Shown here: one piece after another, positions 15,514-25,500 of the stretch | How positions within the stretch are numbered: the first letter of the stretch is position 1 | How the letters are laid out: each line of letters opens with the position of its first letter | NCBI GenBank assembly: GCA_050732395.1 | Contig: JBOHQX010000203.1 | Coordinates: forward strand, 1 to 64,000 | Length of the DNA stretch: 64,000 nt | Source of the DNA: JBIOXB01 sp050732395 | GTDB taxonomy: Bacteria > Zhuqueibacterota > Zhuqueibacteria > Zhuqueibacterales > Zhuqueibacteraceae | Direction of reading: 5' to 3' | Notes under the pieces: model-generated | Databases searched by the model: none | The model's input: only the letters and a program-made list of their open reading frames with translations | What the model was told of the DNA's origin: nothing | Position numbers and translations under genes: made by a program

Positions 15514-17349
15514 TCAATGCCCGTTACGCGATCGGCCCGCCATTGCGCCTAAACGGCGCGATTGCGGCAACCAGTCATCTTCCACTTCCGGTGAGCTGTA
15601 TTCGTATGGGCCACGATAAACGTTGGGCTGCTCCAGGAAATTGCCGTGTGGCGGCGGCGTGGGCGCATCCCATTCTAGCGTGTTGGCATGCCAGGGATTG
15701 TCTTCTGCCTTTTTGCCGCGGATGACGCTGTTGATAAAATTCCAAGCGAAGATCAATTGCACGAAGCCCAACAGGATCGCGCTATGGGTGATCAGAACGT
15801 TCATCCATTGCAAATCGTGCAAAAATTGATACTGCATGGGATTGGCGATGCGACGCATGTGGCCACCCACGCCGAGAATGTGCATGGGGAAGAAGGTGAA
15901 GTTGAAAGCGATGAACGTGAGCCAGAAATGGATCTTGCCGAGAGTCTGATTCATTTGGCGGCCGAACATTTTCGGGAACCAGTAATACAACCCGGCGAAG
16001 ATGCCCATGATGCTGCCGCCAAAGACGACGTAGTGAATATGCGCGACAATGTAGTACGTGTCGTGGATGAAAATATCGACCGGCGTGGAAGCCATGTAAA
16101 TACCGCTCAAACCGCCGATCACAAACATGGCGACGAAAGCGATGGCAAACAGCATAGGTACGGTGAAGCGGATGTTCCCTCCCCAAAGCGTACCCAGCCA
16201 GTTGAACGTTTTGATCGCCGAAGGCACGGCGATGAACATCGTGGAGATCATAAAGGTCGTGCCCAGGGCGGGATTCATGCCACTTTGAAACATGTGATGG
16301 CCCCACACGATCCAGCCGAGAAACGCGATGGCAATCATCGCATACACCATCGCGCGATACCCGAAGATCGGCTTGCGCGCGAACACGGGCAAAATTTCCG
16401 AGGCAATCCCCATGGCGGGCAGAATCAGGACATAAACCTCCGGATGGCCGAAGAACCAGAACAGATGCTGCCACAACAAGGGCTCACCGCCGCCGGCGAC
16501 GTCAAAGAAATGCGTGCCCGCCCATTGATCGAACAGCAACATCGCCAGCGCCGAGGTCAACACCGGCAACGCGAGCAACAACAGAATCGCGACGATGAAA
16601 AGCGACCAGAGCACAAGCGGCAGGCGAAAATAAGTCATGCCCGGTGCCCGCATATTGATGATGGTCGTGATATAATTAATTGATCCCATCAACGAGGAAA
16701 TGCCGACCACGATCAGGCTGATACACCACAACCCTTGCCCCCAATCGACACCCGTCCATTGCGGGTCGGCGCTCAACGGCGCGTAGGAAGTCCAGCCGGC
16801 TGCGGCGTGCCCGCCCGGCACAAAAAAGCCGACCATCATGATGACGCCCGCGACAAAGGCCACCCAAAACGAGAGCATGTTCAGCAAGGGAAAGGCCATG
16901 TCGCGCGTGCCGATCATCAAGGGGATAAGGAAATTCCCGAAGCAACCGACGAGAATAGGCATGACCACGAAAAAGATCATAATGGTCGCGTGCATCGTGA
17001 AGAGCGAGTTATAAAACGCAGGTGTGACGGTGCCCATCGGCATGTTGCGCGCGAGCCAGTTTTGTTCCGCATCCTCCTTGCTCATCCATTCCTGCCAATT
17101 GCGATCCATGAACGTCTGTGGCTCGCCGCTTTCAAGGAATTTTTGCGAAGCGCCGATGAGCGGCAGAGGCGTATCGGGATAGGCCAGTTGCCAGCGGAAC
17201 AGCAGCGCCAGGGCACCGCCGAGAATCATCATCAGCAGGCCCAGAATCAAGAACTGCTTGCCGATCATTTTGTGATCGGTGGAAAAAATATACGTGCGAA
17301 TGAAGCCATGAGACGCGTGCGCGGTTTCCACGTGTGTCTGCTCGCTCAT
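15514..17349 (-). CDS. ctaD: Cytochrome c oxidase subunit I (aa3 type)
   Basis: A 611-aa catalytic subunit with at least 12 transmembrane helices. Low-spin heme ligands His120 (MHATIMIFF) and His439, high-spin heme ligand His437 (VAHIHYVV), CuB ligands His302 (GHPEVY, with cross-linked Tyr306), His351 and His352 (WGHHMF). Proton-channel residues of A1-type oxidases are present: Glu304, Asp150 with Asn139/Asn157, and Lys380 (SAIKTFNW). A ~50-residue insertion after helix 1 (60-110) is longer than in standard subunits. It reduces O2 to water and pumps protons in the inner membrane. It is encoded 11 nt after subunit II. Confidence 0.97.
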   Translation of the reverse strand: MSEQTHVETAHASHGFIRTYIFSTDHKMIGKQFLILGLLMMILGGALALLFRWQLAYPDTPLPLIGASQKFLESGEPQTFMDRNWQEWMSKEDAEQNWLARNMPMGTVTPAFYNSLFTMHATIMIFFVVMPILVGCFGNFLIPLMIGTRDMAFPLLNMLSFWVAFVAGVIMMVGFFVPGGHAAAGWTSYAPLSADPQWTGVDWGQGLWCISLIVVGISSLMGSINYITTIINMRAPGMTYFRLPLVLWSLFIVAILLLLALPVLTSALAMLLFDQWAGTHFFDVAGGGEPLLWQHLFWFFGHPEVYVLILPAMGIASEILPVFARKPIFGYRAMVYAMIAIAFLGWIVWGHHMFQSGMNPALGTTFMISTMFIAVPSAIKTFNWLGTLWGGNIRFTVPMLFAIAFVAMFVIGGLSGIYMASTPVDIFIHDTYYIVAHIHYVVFGGSIMGIFAGLYYWFPKMFGRQMNQTLGKIHFWLTFIAFNFTFFPMHILGVGGHMRRIANPMQYQFLHDLQWMNVLITHSAILLGFVQLIFAWNFINSVIRGKKAEDNPWHANTLEWDAPTPPPHGNFLEQPNVYRGPYEYSSPEVEDDWLPQSRRLGAMAGRSRNGH

Positions 17350-17360
17350 ATTTCAATCCT

Positions 17361-18074
17361 TTATTGTTGTGGATTTTCTGCCGGGACTTCCGTGCTGTCA
17401 CCACTGGCTGGTGTCTCCGCGGGCGGCCACGTCTGCTGCACCCAGTTCTCATAGTCAGCGGGCTCGTGCACGAACAACTGGCCGAGCATGCCGGAATGGC
17501 CGAATCCGCAAAGCTCGGCGCAAGGAATCTCGTACTGGCCTGCCTTCGTGGCCTCGAACCATGCTTTGATTTCGCGGCCAGGTATGGCGTCTTGCTTCAG
17601 GCGCAGCACGGGCACGAAGAAACTGTGAATGACGTCTTTGGATTGGAGATGCACGTGCACAACGGTGTTCACCGGAACGTGCACTTCGTTATCGATCTGG
17701 AAGTCGTCGGCCGTGCCGAATTCACGGTCAGGCCCGGGATATAAAACCTCCCAATTGAATTGCTTGCCCGTAACCCGCACTTTGACGTCCGAGGGAGGCA
17801 GCTCTTGCTTGATACGGCCCCACAAGGGCTGGCTCACAATGGCCAGAGCGAACATGGCCACGCTCGTGGCCACGGTCCACACCCATTCCAGCTTGAGATT
17901 GCCGTGTGAATACACGGCGCGGCGGCCTTCGCGAAAACGATACTTGATCATGAAATAAATCAGCGCGCCTGCCACCAACACGAAGACGCCGGAGGTGATG
18001 TAGTAAATGACGTAAAAAAAGAAATCGATTTCACCGCCATACGTGGAAAAACATTCCGGAAGCCAGTCAAGCAT
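17361..18074 (-). CDS. ctaC: Cytochrome c oxidase subunit II (CuA)
   Basis: A 237-aa protein with two N-terminal transmembrane helices (about 18-44 and 64-83) and a periplasmic cupredoxin domain. All CuA ligands are present: His150, Cys185, Glu187, Cys189, His193 and Met196 (CAELCGFGHSGM). The QFNWEVLYPG stretch is the aromatic electron-entry region. The C-terminus is a Pro/Glu/Ser tail without a CxxCH heme site, so this is aa3 rather than caa3. GGAG precedes the ATG by about 9 nt. It accepts electrons from cytochrome c or a copper protein. Confidence 0.97.
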   Translation of the reverse strand: MLDWLPECFSTYGGEIDFFFYVIYYITSGVFVLVAGALIYFMIKYRFREGRRAVYSHGNLKLEWVWTVATSVAMFALAIVSQPLWGRIKQELPPSDVKVRVTGKQFNWEVLYPGPDREFGTADDFQIDNEVHVPVNTVVHVHLQSKDVIHSFFVPVLRLKQDAIPGREIKAWFEATKAGQYEIPCAELCGFGHSGMLGQLFVHEPADYENWVQQTWPPAETPASGDSTEVPAENPQQ

Positions 18075-18132
18075 GCGCTTCTCTCCTCAAGGATGATAAC
18101 GATGGTTCCCGTCGCCTGGCGCGCCTGCAACC

Positions 18133-18924
18133 TCAGGGCGCCTGAAAATTGAAATCAACTTGCCGCTGCTCGGAAGTCTTGAGTTGCACGATTTGTTTCA
18201 ACACGCCAAAACGCTCGTGCCGCGCCGTGACTTCATATTCGCCCGGCGGCAGCAGGCCGAGTCGAAATGTGCCTTCCGTATTGGTAATTGCAAAAAAGGG
18301 ATGATCTAACACACCGGCAAAAGCTGACATCCACGGATGCACATTGCAGTTGAAGGGGATCATCACTTCCGGCCGGTCGAACGTACGCGTGAGTTTTTTG
18401 ACTACGGCCGTCATGCCGGCATTGAAGGCACGATTGCGCTGCGGCGAGGCATGAACGTTGTGCATGGTGGAGTCACTATTCAAAATCAGCAACGTTTGCC
18501 CGGCACGCAAGCCAATCACGTGCGGCGCATAACGGCATCCGCGTTGATCCAAAATCACCGGTTCGGAAGGGATCGGAAACTGGAGCGAGCCAAGACCGTT
18601 GGAAATATAAACAAAAACATAACGAAGTGTGCCATTGGTGTTGACGACGACTTCTTCGGATGCGATCACGTCGTGGCCGGCGCGCTGGCACTCCGGATCG
18701 CTGTTGACGGTATGCCAGACCTTCGGTTCCGGCGGCGTGCCTTCGAACGCAACGCTGCCAGCGATCACACTCGTGGCATTCTGCTCAAAATCTGCCGTCG
18801 TGCGCGCGGGTCCTGAAGCGAAGGATGAAGATTCGTGATCGGAATCACAACGGCAACCGAGCCAGGTGCAGGCGCTGCAATATACCAGAACGAGAAGCTT
18901 GTATGCGGAATGAGTTCGGCTCAC
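18133..18924 (-). CDS. Cupredoxin-like exported protein (paralogue 2), head of oxidase operon
   Basis: A 263-aa exported protein starting with GTG. It has an N-terminal hydrophobic segment with Cys residues (TWLGCRC) that may be a lipoprotein or secretion signal. Copper-type ligands: HNVH (His155, His158), Cys193-x2-His196-x2-Met199 (FNCNVHPWM). A conserved RGCRYAPHV stretch (128-136) and a C-terminal carboxypeptidase-regulatory-like domain match the product at 6153-6938 throughout. It is the first gene before subunit II (58-nt gap). Its location suggests it donates electrons to CuA or supplies copper, by inference. Confidence 0.82.
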   Translation of the reverse strand: MSRTHSAYKLLVLVYCSACTWLGCRCDSDHESSSFASGPARTTADFEQNATSVIAGSVAFEGTPPEPKVWHTVNSDPECQRAGHDVIASEEVVVNTNGTLRYVFVYISNGLGSLQFPIPSEPVILDQRGCRYAPHVIGLRAGQTLLILNSDSTMHNVHASPQRNRAFNAGMTAVVKKLTRTFDRPEVMIPFNCNVHPWMSAFAGVLDHPFFAITNTEGTFRLGLLPPGEYEVTARHERFGVLKQIVQLKTSEQRQVDFNFQAP

Positions 18925-19093
18925 AGCAGTTTAGGATGGGCGATACGCCCGCATCATACGTAAAAAAATTGTCGTTAAATGTAGTGACGCAGGCGCGCAA
19001 TGTCAAGCGGAAATTCCGGGGAGCTGGCAAGAGAGTCACTGTCGCAGCATAAAACAAAAAACTGCCCAATGAAGGAAAGCGCGGCCAACGGAT

Positions 19094-20173
19094 TCAATGC
19101 GGAACTTTTTTGATTTCTCGATTCAATTTGGCAAGCTCGATAAATAATGTTTCGAGCTGGCGTTCATACTCCGCAACTGGCATCGTGCTTTTTTTTGTTT
19201 TGAGGTCCTCGATTTCTGCCAACAGCCTGGTTTTCTTCTTTTCCAGTGGATGGTCAACAGCGATCGCAGCCGGAGCGGCCGTGCTTACTGCCGGCGCAAC
19301 CGCCGTGAGAAATGTCTGTGCGGCCAGCGCGCCGTCGTTATTCTGCACAGGATCGCCGTTGGCCGGCACCGCGCCGGCTTGCGCCGCCGGCGTTTCACTG
19401 CCCGCGCCGTCACCATTGTCGTCAAGTAACGCGTGTTCGGGCCGCAAGCGGTTGGCCTGTTCGTAGAACTGCACCACGCGATCGCGCGCGTAGTCGAACG
19501 CTTCCAGCAACGAAATCTGCCGATCTTTGTTGAGATCGACTTCGGCGCTCTTCTCAAAAGCTTCGGTCCAATACTCCGGGAATTTCGTGGCGAAGTTTTC
19601 CTCCGGACTGCGCGTCGCGGTGATGATCACTCGATCTTTGCGCGCCAGTTTTTCAATGAAGCCGGCACTGGCTGCGCTGGTATTGATGAAAACTTGCCGC
19701 TCCGCCGGCACACGTTCAAGGAAACGCGCAAAATCGAGATCGCGCAAGTCCGGCCCGGCGAGATTGAATTTCGAGACTGCGCCCTCCGCACTGCCGTGCC
19801 CGAACAGAATGACCACAAACTGGTCCTCTCTTTTCACACTCGCCGCAAGCTCGGAAAAAACCTGTTCGACGTTTTTCGCATTGCAGAGGCGCTCCCCGGA
19901 AGACGAAGCGGAGTTGCTCTCCGACAGAATAGTGATTTGTTCCGGTGTGAAATTGTAGTGGGTGGCGAGAGCACTCTGCAAACGTTGCGCATAGTTGTTG
20001 AATTTCTCCGTGTATTCCGGTGCGCCGCCCTTGCCAGCGATGATCAACACGCGGGTGTCGGCGAGGAGCGAGGTTTGGCATGCACCTAGCAGCAGGAAGT
20101 GCCATAAAACAGAAGAGCGTTTTGCAGAGAATTTCGCGGTCATGACACGGGCATTGAACTTATCTAAGCGCAT
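19094..20173 (-). CDS. Caspase-fold (C13-like) protein lacking the catalytic Cys
   Basis: A 359-aa protein with a signal peptide (an alternative start ATG at 20143 gives a cleaner one) and a clan CD caspase-like fold: strand RVLIIAGKGG, catalytic-type His126 in ILFGHGS, then VFINTSAASAGF where families normally have (D/N)xCxSGGF. Alignment puts Ala167 at the nucleophile position, so it is probably catalytically dead. Residues 213-224 are a perfect EF-hand loop (DLNKDRQISLLE). An Ala/Pro linker and a C-terminal coiled coil (about 305-355) follow. It is the last gene of the MoxR/DUF58/VWA operon. A calcium-sensing scaffold is possible. Confidence 0.75.
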   Translation of the reverse strand: MRLDKFNARVMTAKFSAKRSSVLWHFLLLGACQTSLLADTRVLIIAGKGGAPEYTEKFNNYAQRLQSALATHYNFTPEQITILSESNSASSSGERLCNAKNVEQVFSELAASVKREDQFVVILFGHGSAEGAVSKFNLAGPDLRDLDFARFLERVPAERQVFINTSAASAGFIEKLARKDRVIITATRSPEENFATKFPEYWTEAFEKSAEVDLNKDRQISLLEAFDYARDRVVQFYEQANRLRPEHALLDDNGDGAGSETPAAQAGAVPANGDPVQNNDGALAAQTFLTAVAPAVSTAAPAAIAVDHPLEKKKTRLLAEIEDLKTKKSTMPVAEYERQLETLFIELAKLNREIKKVPH

Positions 20174-20215
20174 ACAGAATCTAACCTAGAACAAAACTCT
20201 GAAAGTTTTTTGGCT

Positions 20216-22519
20216 TCACGACAACCCCCGCGCGCGGCGGAAGTACCATTCTGCGGCCAGCAACAGCGTTATCGCCAAAAATAAAACCGGAGCATCCCAG
20301 ACCTCGTGCTCGGTTAGTTTGGAATACGAGCTTTGCGAGACTTTGAGCGCCTCTGGCAAATCCTGCGCCTGTTCGATCGGGAAATAACGGCCTTTGGTCA
20401 TTTCTGCCAACCGCTGCAGCAGCGGCGTTTGTACGTCGGCATTCGCCAGCTCAGCCTGCGAAGGCTCGACAAAAAATGCCGCTTCCGCCTTGCCGAGGTA
20501 ATGTCCCTGCCGGTCGTGCGCCAGGACCTCGACCTGGTATAAGCCGTCTCTGGCGGCTTCAAAATTTGCCAGATATTTTGCGGATTCGCCCACCAGCTCG
20601 CTGGATAGATCGGTGCTGGCTTGCAGTGTGCTCGGCTGCTGATCGGGTCCGGTGATTTTCACGGTTACGTTGGCATTGTGTTGCGGTGCAAACACGCTGT
20701 CCCGCACTTCAATACGCAGCGCGACATTCTCACCGGGCGAATAGCTTTCGCGATCGAGCTCGACCGCCACCGGCTCGGGTGATTGCGCGCTCAGCCAGCG
20801 CGTGAGCTGCCGCCAAAAGCGCTCGTGGGTCATGTCGGTGTATTCGCGGCGCATTTGCCATAACCAGGTTGTGCCCGTGGCCAAAATCGCGGTACGGCCA
20901 CGGCCAAAACGTTGCGTCGCCAGCACAATGCGCGGCGACTCCGAGCGATGCAACGGATGCACCGCCAAAACGGAGGCGCCCGGTTTGGCTGCGCCAAGTG
21001 GATTGTAGCCTTGCAGCAGCGGCAGCGCCTCCCACTTCTTCAGGTTGGCTAAAGGCTCCGCATCGAGCTGCAACAGGGGCATATTTAAATATTCCGCCGT
21101 GGGTGTGAAGCGAAACTCTTCATGAAACTGCGGTGGAATCGCACGCCCGTCTGCGGCGATGACCGGCAGCAAATCCACCGGCAAGAGCTCCGCGATCGGC
21201 GTGTCATTGTAACCGCCCTCGGAAAACGATTTCATGCCGCCCAGCATCATGAAGCCGCCGCCGCGCTTGTCCACGAATTCGTGCACGAGCTGCAATTGCT
21301 CCGCCGAAAAAAAGTCGGTGGCGACATTACGAAGAATGATCGCCTGGTATCCGAACAATTCTTCCGCGCTCTTGGGAAAGCCTTCCGCGAGCTCTTGGGC
21401 ATCGCGCAAGCCTAAGCGCAAAAACTTCTCAGGTCCCGTCTTCAGCAACGAAGTCAGTTGCACAGCGCCGTCACCTTCCAATGCGCGCTGAATGAACTTG
21501 AATTCCCACGGCGAAATCTCTTCGACGTACAGGATTCGACCAATACGCTTCTGGTTGTTCACCAGAAAGCTCTTTTGATTGTTGCTGGCCACCACCTCGT
21601 GCGCTTGCGGCCGGACCGCGACCGTATACTTGGCGAATCCAGCGCGGGTCGGCGCGAAAGGCATGCTAACGCGCACGCTGGACTCGCGCAGATTGACGCT
21701 TTGCCGCTGCAACACCGTTCCGCCCTCGCGCAATTCGATTTCGACTTTCTGGTCCGCATAGCCGCGCGCTTGAACCAGAGTGTTGACCTCAAGCAGGTCG
21801 TTCTCCAACACCGCCGATGTGGCGCTGACCTTGGCGAGGTGCACGTCATTTGCGATTTTTGTGCCCACCCCGACCGTGAACAGCGGCACGTTACTCGCGA
21901 TCAAATCACGCGCAGCTTGCAACGGATCGGCGCCGGCAGAAGCCGCGCCATCGGTGACGAGGATCACGCCGGAAAGCGCGTGCTGTTGCGCTTGCTGCGC
22001 AGCGAATGACAAGGCTTGTGCGATATTGGTGCTTTTATTCTTGGCTTTGAGGTCGTCAACGCGGAGCAAAGGGTCGACACGCTCGCCAAAGCGAAAAGTG
22101 GAGACGCGAAAATTCTCCTGCAAGCGCTCGAGCACGCCTTGCGTTTGGCCCTCCACGCCCAGCCAGGTTGCAACCCGTTGAATGCGCTGCCGCCCGGCCG
22201 GCATGTCCGGAATCGACATGCTTTCGGAATCATCCACCAAGACCAGCACCGAACTTTTTTGCGTCACCACCGTGGAAACCGACAACACGGGTTCCAGCAG
22301 GCAAATCGCTAATATCGCCAGAGCAGCCACTCGTATCCCGATGAGCGCAAAGTGCCACGGCCGGCGTAACCGCATCGTGGTGCGCCGATAGGCGAAAAAT
22401 AGCAAAGCAATGACGATTATCGCGAGGACAAGCAGCAACAGGATCGCGGGGCGGCTGCGCCAGAGCCACGTACCCTGTTGGTAGACCACGGGGCTGTATT
22501 TGAAGAAAAAATCGAACAT
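20216..22519 (-). CDS. Membrane VWA-like / GATase-like domain protein
   Basis: A 767-aa protein (ATG at 22519). Two N-terminal transmembrane helices (about 25-44 and 56-76) anchor a von Willebrand A-like domain with MIDAS motif DDSES (Asp96, Ser98, Ser100). The central part, including LRNVATDFFSAEQLQLVHEF and GGGFMMLGGMKSF, is the class-I glutamine amidotransferase-like fold common in this family, without its Cys. A beta-rich C-terminal region precedes a terminal transmembrane helix (ALFLAITLLLAAEWYF). These proteins accompany MoxR and DUF58 and are thought to act in envelope complexes. Confidence 0.85.
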   Translation of the reverse strand: MFDFFFKYSPVVYQQGTWLWRSRPAILLLLVLAIIVIALLFFAYRRTTMRLRRPWHFALIGIRVAALAILAICLLEPVLSVSTVVTQKSSVLVLVDDSESMSIPDMPAGRQRIQRVATWLGVEGQTQGVLERLQENFRVSTFRFGERVDPLLRVDDLKAKNKSTNIAQALSFAAQQAQQHALSGVILVTDGAASAGADPLQAARDLIASNVPLFTVGVGTKIANDVHLAKVSATSAVLENDLLEVNTLVQARGYADQKVEIELREGGTVLQRQSVNLRESSVRVSMPFAPTRAGFAKYTVAVRPQAHEVVASNNQKSFLVNNQKRIGRILYVEEISPWEFKFIQRALEGDGAVQLTSLLKTGPEKFLRLGLRDAQELAEGFPKSAEELFGYQAIILRNVATDFFSAEQLQLVHEFVDKRGGGFMMLGGMKSFSEGGYNDTPIAELLPVDLLPVIAADGRAIPPQFHEEFRFTPTAEYLNMPLLQLDAEPLANLKKWEALPLLQGYNPLGAAKPGASVLAVHPLHRSESPRIVLATQRFGRGRTAILATGTTWLWQMRREYTDMTHERFWRQLTRWLSAQSPEPVAVELDRESYSPGENVALRIEVRDSVFAPQHNANVTVKITGPDQQPSTLQASTDLSSELVGESAKYLANFEAARDGLYQVEVLAHDRQGHYLGKAEAAFFVEPSQAELANADVQTPLLQRLAEMTKGRYFPIEQAQDLPEALKVSQSSYSKLTEHEVWDAPVLFLAITLLLAAEWYFRRARGLS

Positions 22520-22545
22520 GGTCAATGCAATGATTGCTCGTGTGG

Positions 22546-25500
22546 TTATTTCTTCTGTGCCAACCTTTTAAAATATTCCTCCACCATCTCGCGGTATTGC
22601 GGCGGCACTTGCTCATCGCGCACGCTCAGCACGCGCTCCTGTTGTTGTAGAGTGGCCAAGCGCGTTGCCAATTCCGCCTCCAGGCGGCGCAAGGGATCCA
22701 GCAACCGGCTTTCAATGCTCTCCAAGCGCAAGGGATCACCGCCACGGAACGATTGCAACAGGCCGCGATAGCCTTTAATCAAGTCGCGATGATTTTCTCC
22801 GAGCGCGCTGTCGCCTTGCATGAGTGGTTGCAGTTGTTCCAACTGGCGCATGCCGCTCCACAAATTCTCGTTCCACCAATCCATGTTCTCCGGATTCAAT
22901 TCCTGATTTGAAGGGGCATTTTCACCCGGCGCCCCCGGCGTACCAGATTGCGTGTTTGGGGAGGAGGAAGCGCCTTGATTTTGATCGGGCGCGGATCGCT
23001 TTTCGTTGCGGGCTTGCTGCAGGGATTCTTCGAGACGCTCGCGCAAGCGATGCGCCTCCTGCAATGCGGTATTCAGTTTCTCTTCCGGTGTTTCTGCCAG
23101 GCGCGACAAACCTTCGCGCAGGGCCGATTCCGCACGTCGCAATCCCTGTACGGCCTCCTTTTGCTGCAACCGGGCCTGCTGCCAGTCTTTTTGTTCGAGG
23201 GCTCGGCCGGCTTCTTCCATGCGCTGCGCGACTTTGCGATCGTCCATTTCGTTCAACGCTTTGGCGAGATCGCGTGCGATTTCCTTTTCTTCCGGACGCT
23301 CGCGCGTCGTCGCATTCGCCTGGCGCAGTTTCTCCTGCACGCGTTCCGTGCGCTGGCGCAATTCGTTCTGCTGTTCCTGCCAGTGCCGGGCCTGAGTCTC
23401 ATCGGCAGAACGCTGATTGGGAAGCTGCTCCTGCAATTGCGCTTGGGCCTCGCCAAGTTGATGCAAGTCGTTCTGGAGCTGCGTTAACTGTTCGCGCAAC
23501 GAACCGGATTGCTCGCGCTGCAATTGCTCGGTCAGGCGGTTGAGCCGGTCCAGGGCACGATTTCCCTCCGCTGCGGCCTGGGACGGGCTGTTGCGCCGCA
23601 GGCTGTCGCTCGCTCGTTGCATCTCTTCGATCGCATCGCGCAATGCTTGTTGCGCCGCCTCCTGGTTGGCTTGCGCAGGGGTGTTGCTCGATTGCTCCAT
23701 GCGCCGGCTGAGCTGCTGTAAATCGCGGTTGATCTGCTCCTGCTCACGGCGCAAGCGCTCGATCTGGCGACGGCTCTCCTCATTCATATTCTCCCGTGCC
23801 AAACGGCGATTGAGCTCGACGAGCCGTTCTTGCCGTTGCGCCAGCTCTCGCACTTTCTCTTGCGCTTCGTTTCGCTGCGCGTCGCGCTGCTGCTGGCGAT
23901 TGTTTTCGAAGGTTTCGTATTTGGATTGAATTTTTTCCAGCTCATCCTTGAAAAGGCGTTGCAGCTCGTCGCGGCTTTGCAATTGGCTGTAAGAGCCGCT
24001 TGCGCTCGACGATTGCGCCAACTCGCGCCGGCGAATCTCGGCTTCCGCTTTCAACAGAAAATGATAAGCGCGGCGCTCGGGATCGAGGGCGTCTTTGAGT
24101 CTGACGGACTCCAACAACGGCACGGCTTCACCCATCGCCGCAGTTGCCTGCTCGAGATGCTGCGCCAGATTTCCGGTTGCGCCCTCCTCGACAAATTGCG
24201 AGCGTAGTTTGGCGTGCGCGGCCATTTGTTGGATGGATTCGCGCAAGCCTTCCTGCGTTTCCGCCAGCGCTTTGCTGCTGCCCTGCACCTCTTCCGGAGC
24301 AAGCTGCTTGCGCGACTGCTCCAGCTTCCAGGTAGCAGTGATGATCTCCTTCTGCGACAGCGCGAGACTTGCCGCCGGACTGCTTCCGCCGCTCCCCTGG
24401 CTGAGGGCACGATAGAATTCTTCCTCAAACGGGCGCACCTCCAGAAAATAAAGGTCGCTACTAGTTTGCTGCGCCGCGTCCGCCGCTTCAAAGTAATAGG
24501 AGATGAAATCCCCCGGCTGCACGCCCAGATCTTCGAGATAAAGAAGCATATTCGCCACAAACTCCTGCGCGCTCGTCCGCGTGAGAGCGGGCAACAGATT
24601 GTGGCGCGTGGGTGTGCCGTTGTTGCTTGCATAAATAAGGTCGAATTGGCGCAAACCGTAGTCTTCACGCACCGCGACTTCGGCCGTCACTTCTTCGAGC
24701 ATCGTCGGGCGCAAATCGCGGCCGGGGCGCAGAATGGTAATCTGCGGCGCCTGATCGGGCGTGGCATGAATAAAGTACTCGATCGGAACGTTGCTGAAGT
24801 TTTCGCGATTGGTTAAACGCAACACGTAATACGAATCTTTTTCAACGACAAACTTATAACGCGCCACCGTGTCCGCTGCGACCTCCATTTTGTGAAAATC
24901 CGTGTCCGCAAAGCGGATTTCTGCATGCTGCAATGGCTGGTTGGCGATCGCCTCCAGGTTGACAGTTGTGCCGGCGGGCACATAAATATCGCCGCTGCCG
25001 CTTTCGCTTTTGGGAGACAAGCCCATGCCGGCAGGATAACGATACGTCATGCGAAAGCCTCTTACTTCAGGTGCATCGAGCGGAATGATCGTGTAGATCG
25101 GCGAAAGCTCGTCCCCCGCGCGCGCATAATAGCGCACGGTATCACGAATATCGAAAATTTTGTGGGTAAAATGACCCGGCTGCGTGGCGAGGCTCATCGT
25201 GTTGGGTTGCCAGGAATCGCGGCGCGTTTCCAAATACAGCGTCGCTTCTGCCAGATCGAGCCGCGGTGAGACCGCGTTGATCTCTACGGTTCCACCGCGG
25301 GCGACTTTGGCGTCGCCGGGGGCAAGCTGCAGGCTTTCAACCGGCGGTGGAGCCTCCCGTGATTTTTCGATATAACTCACCACCCTGCTCTGAAATGACT
25401 TGGAATAATTCAGCAGCGCGAAGACAAACGCAACGGCTGCAGCCACTGCCAACACTTGCCAGCCGCGCGCGAATTGTAGTTGCAAATGTTCCGAAAAATT

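Noticed and set aside
15688..16683. 331-codon plus-strand frame opposite ctaD
   Set aside because: Antisense shadow rich in Asp/His/Arg; ctaD is unmistakable on the minus strand.
22824..24816. Long plus-strand frames opposite the DUF4175-like gene
   Set aside because: They are mirror frames of a Gln/Arg/Glu-rich coiled-coil gene and have low-complexity composition.
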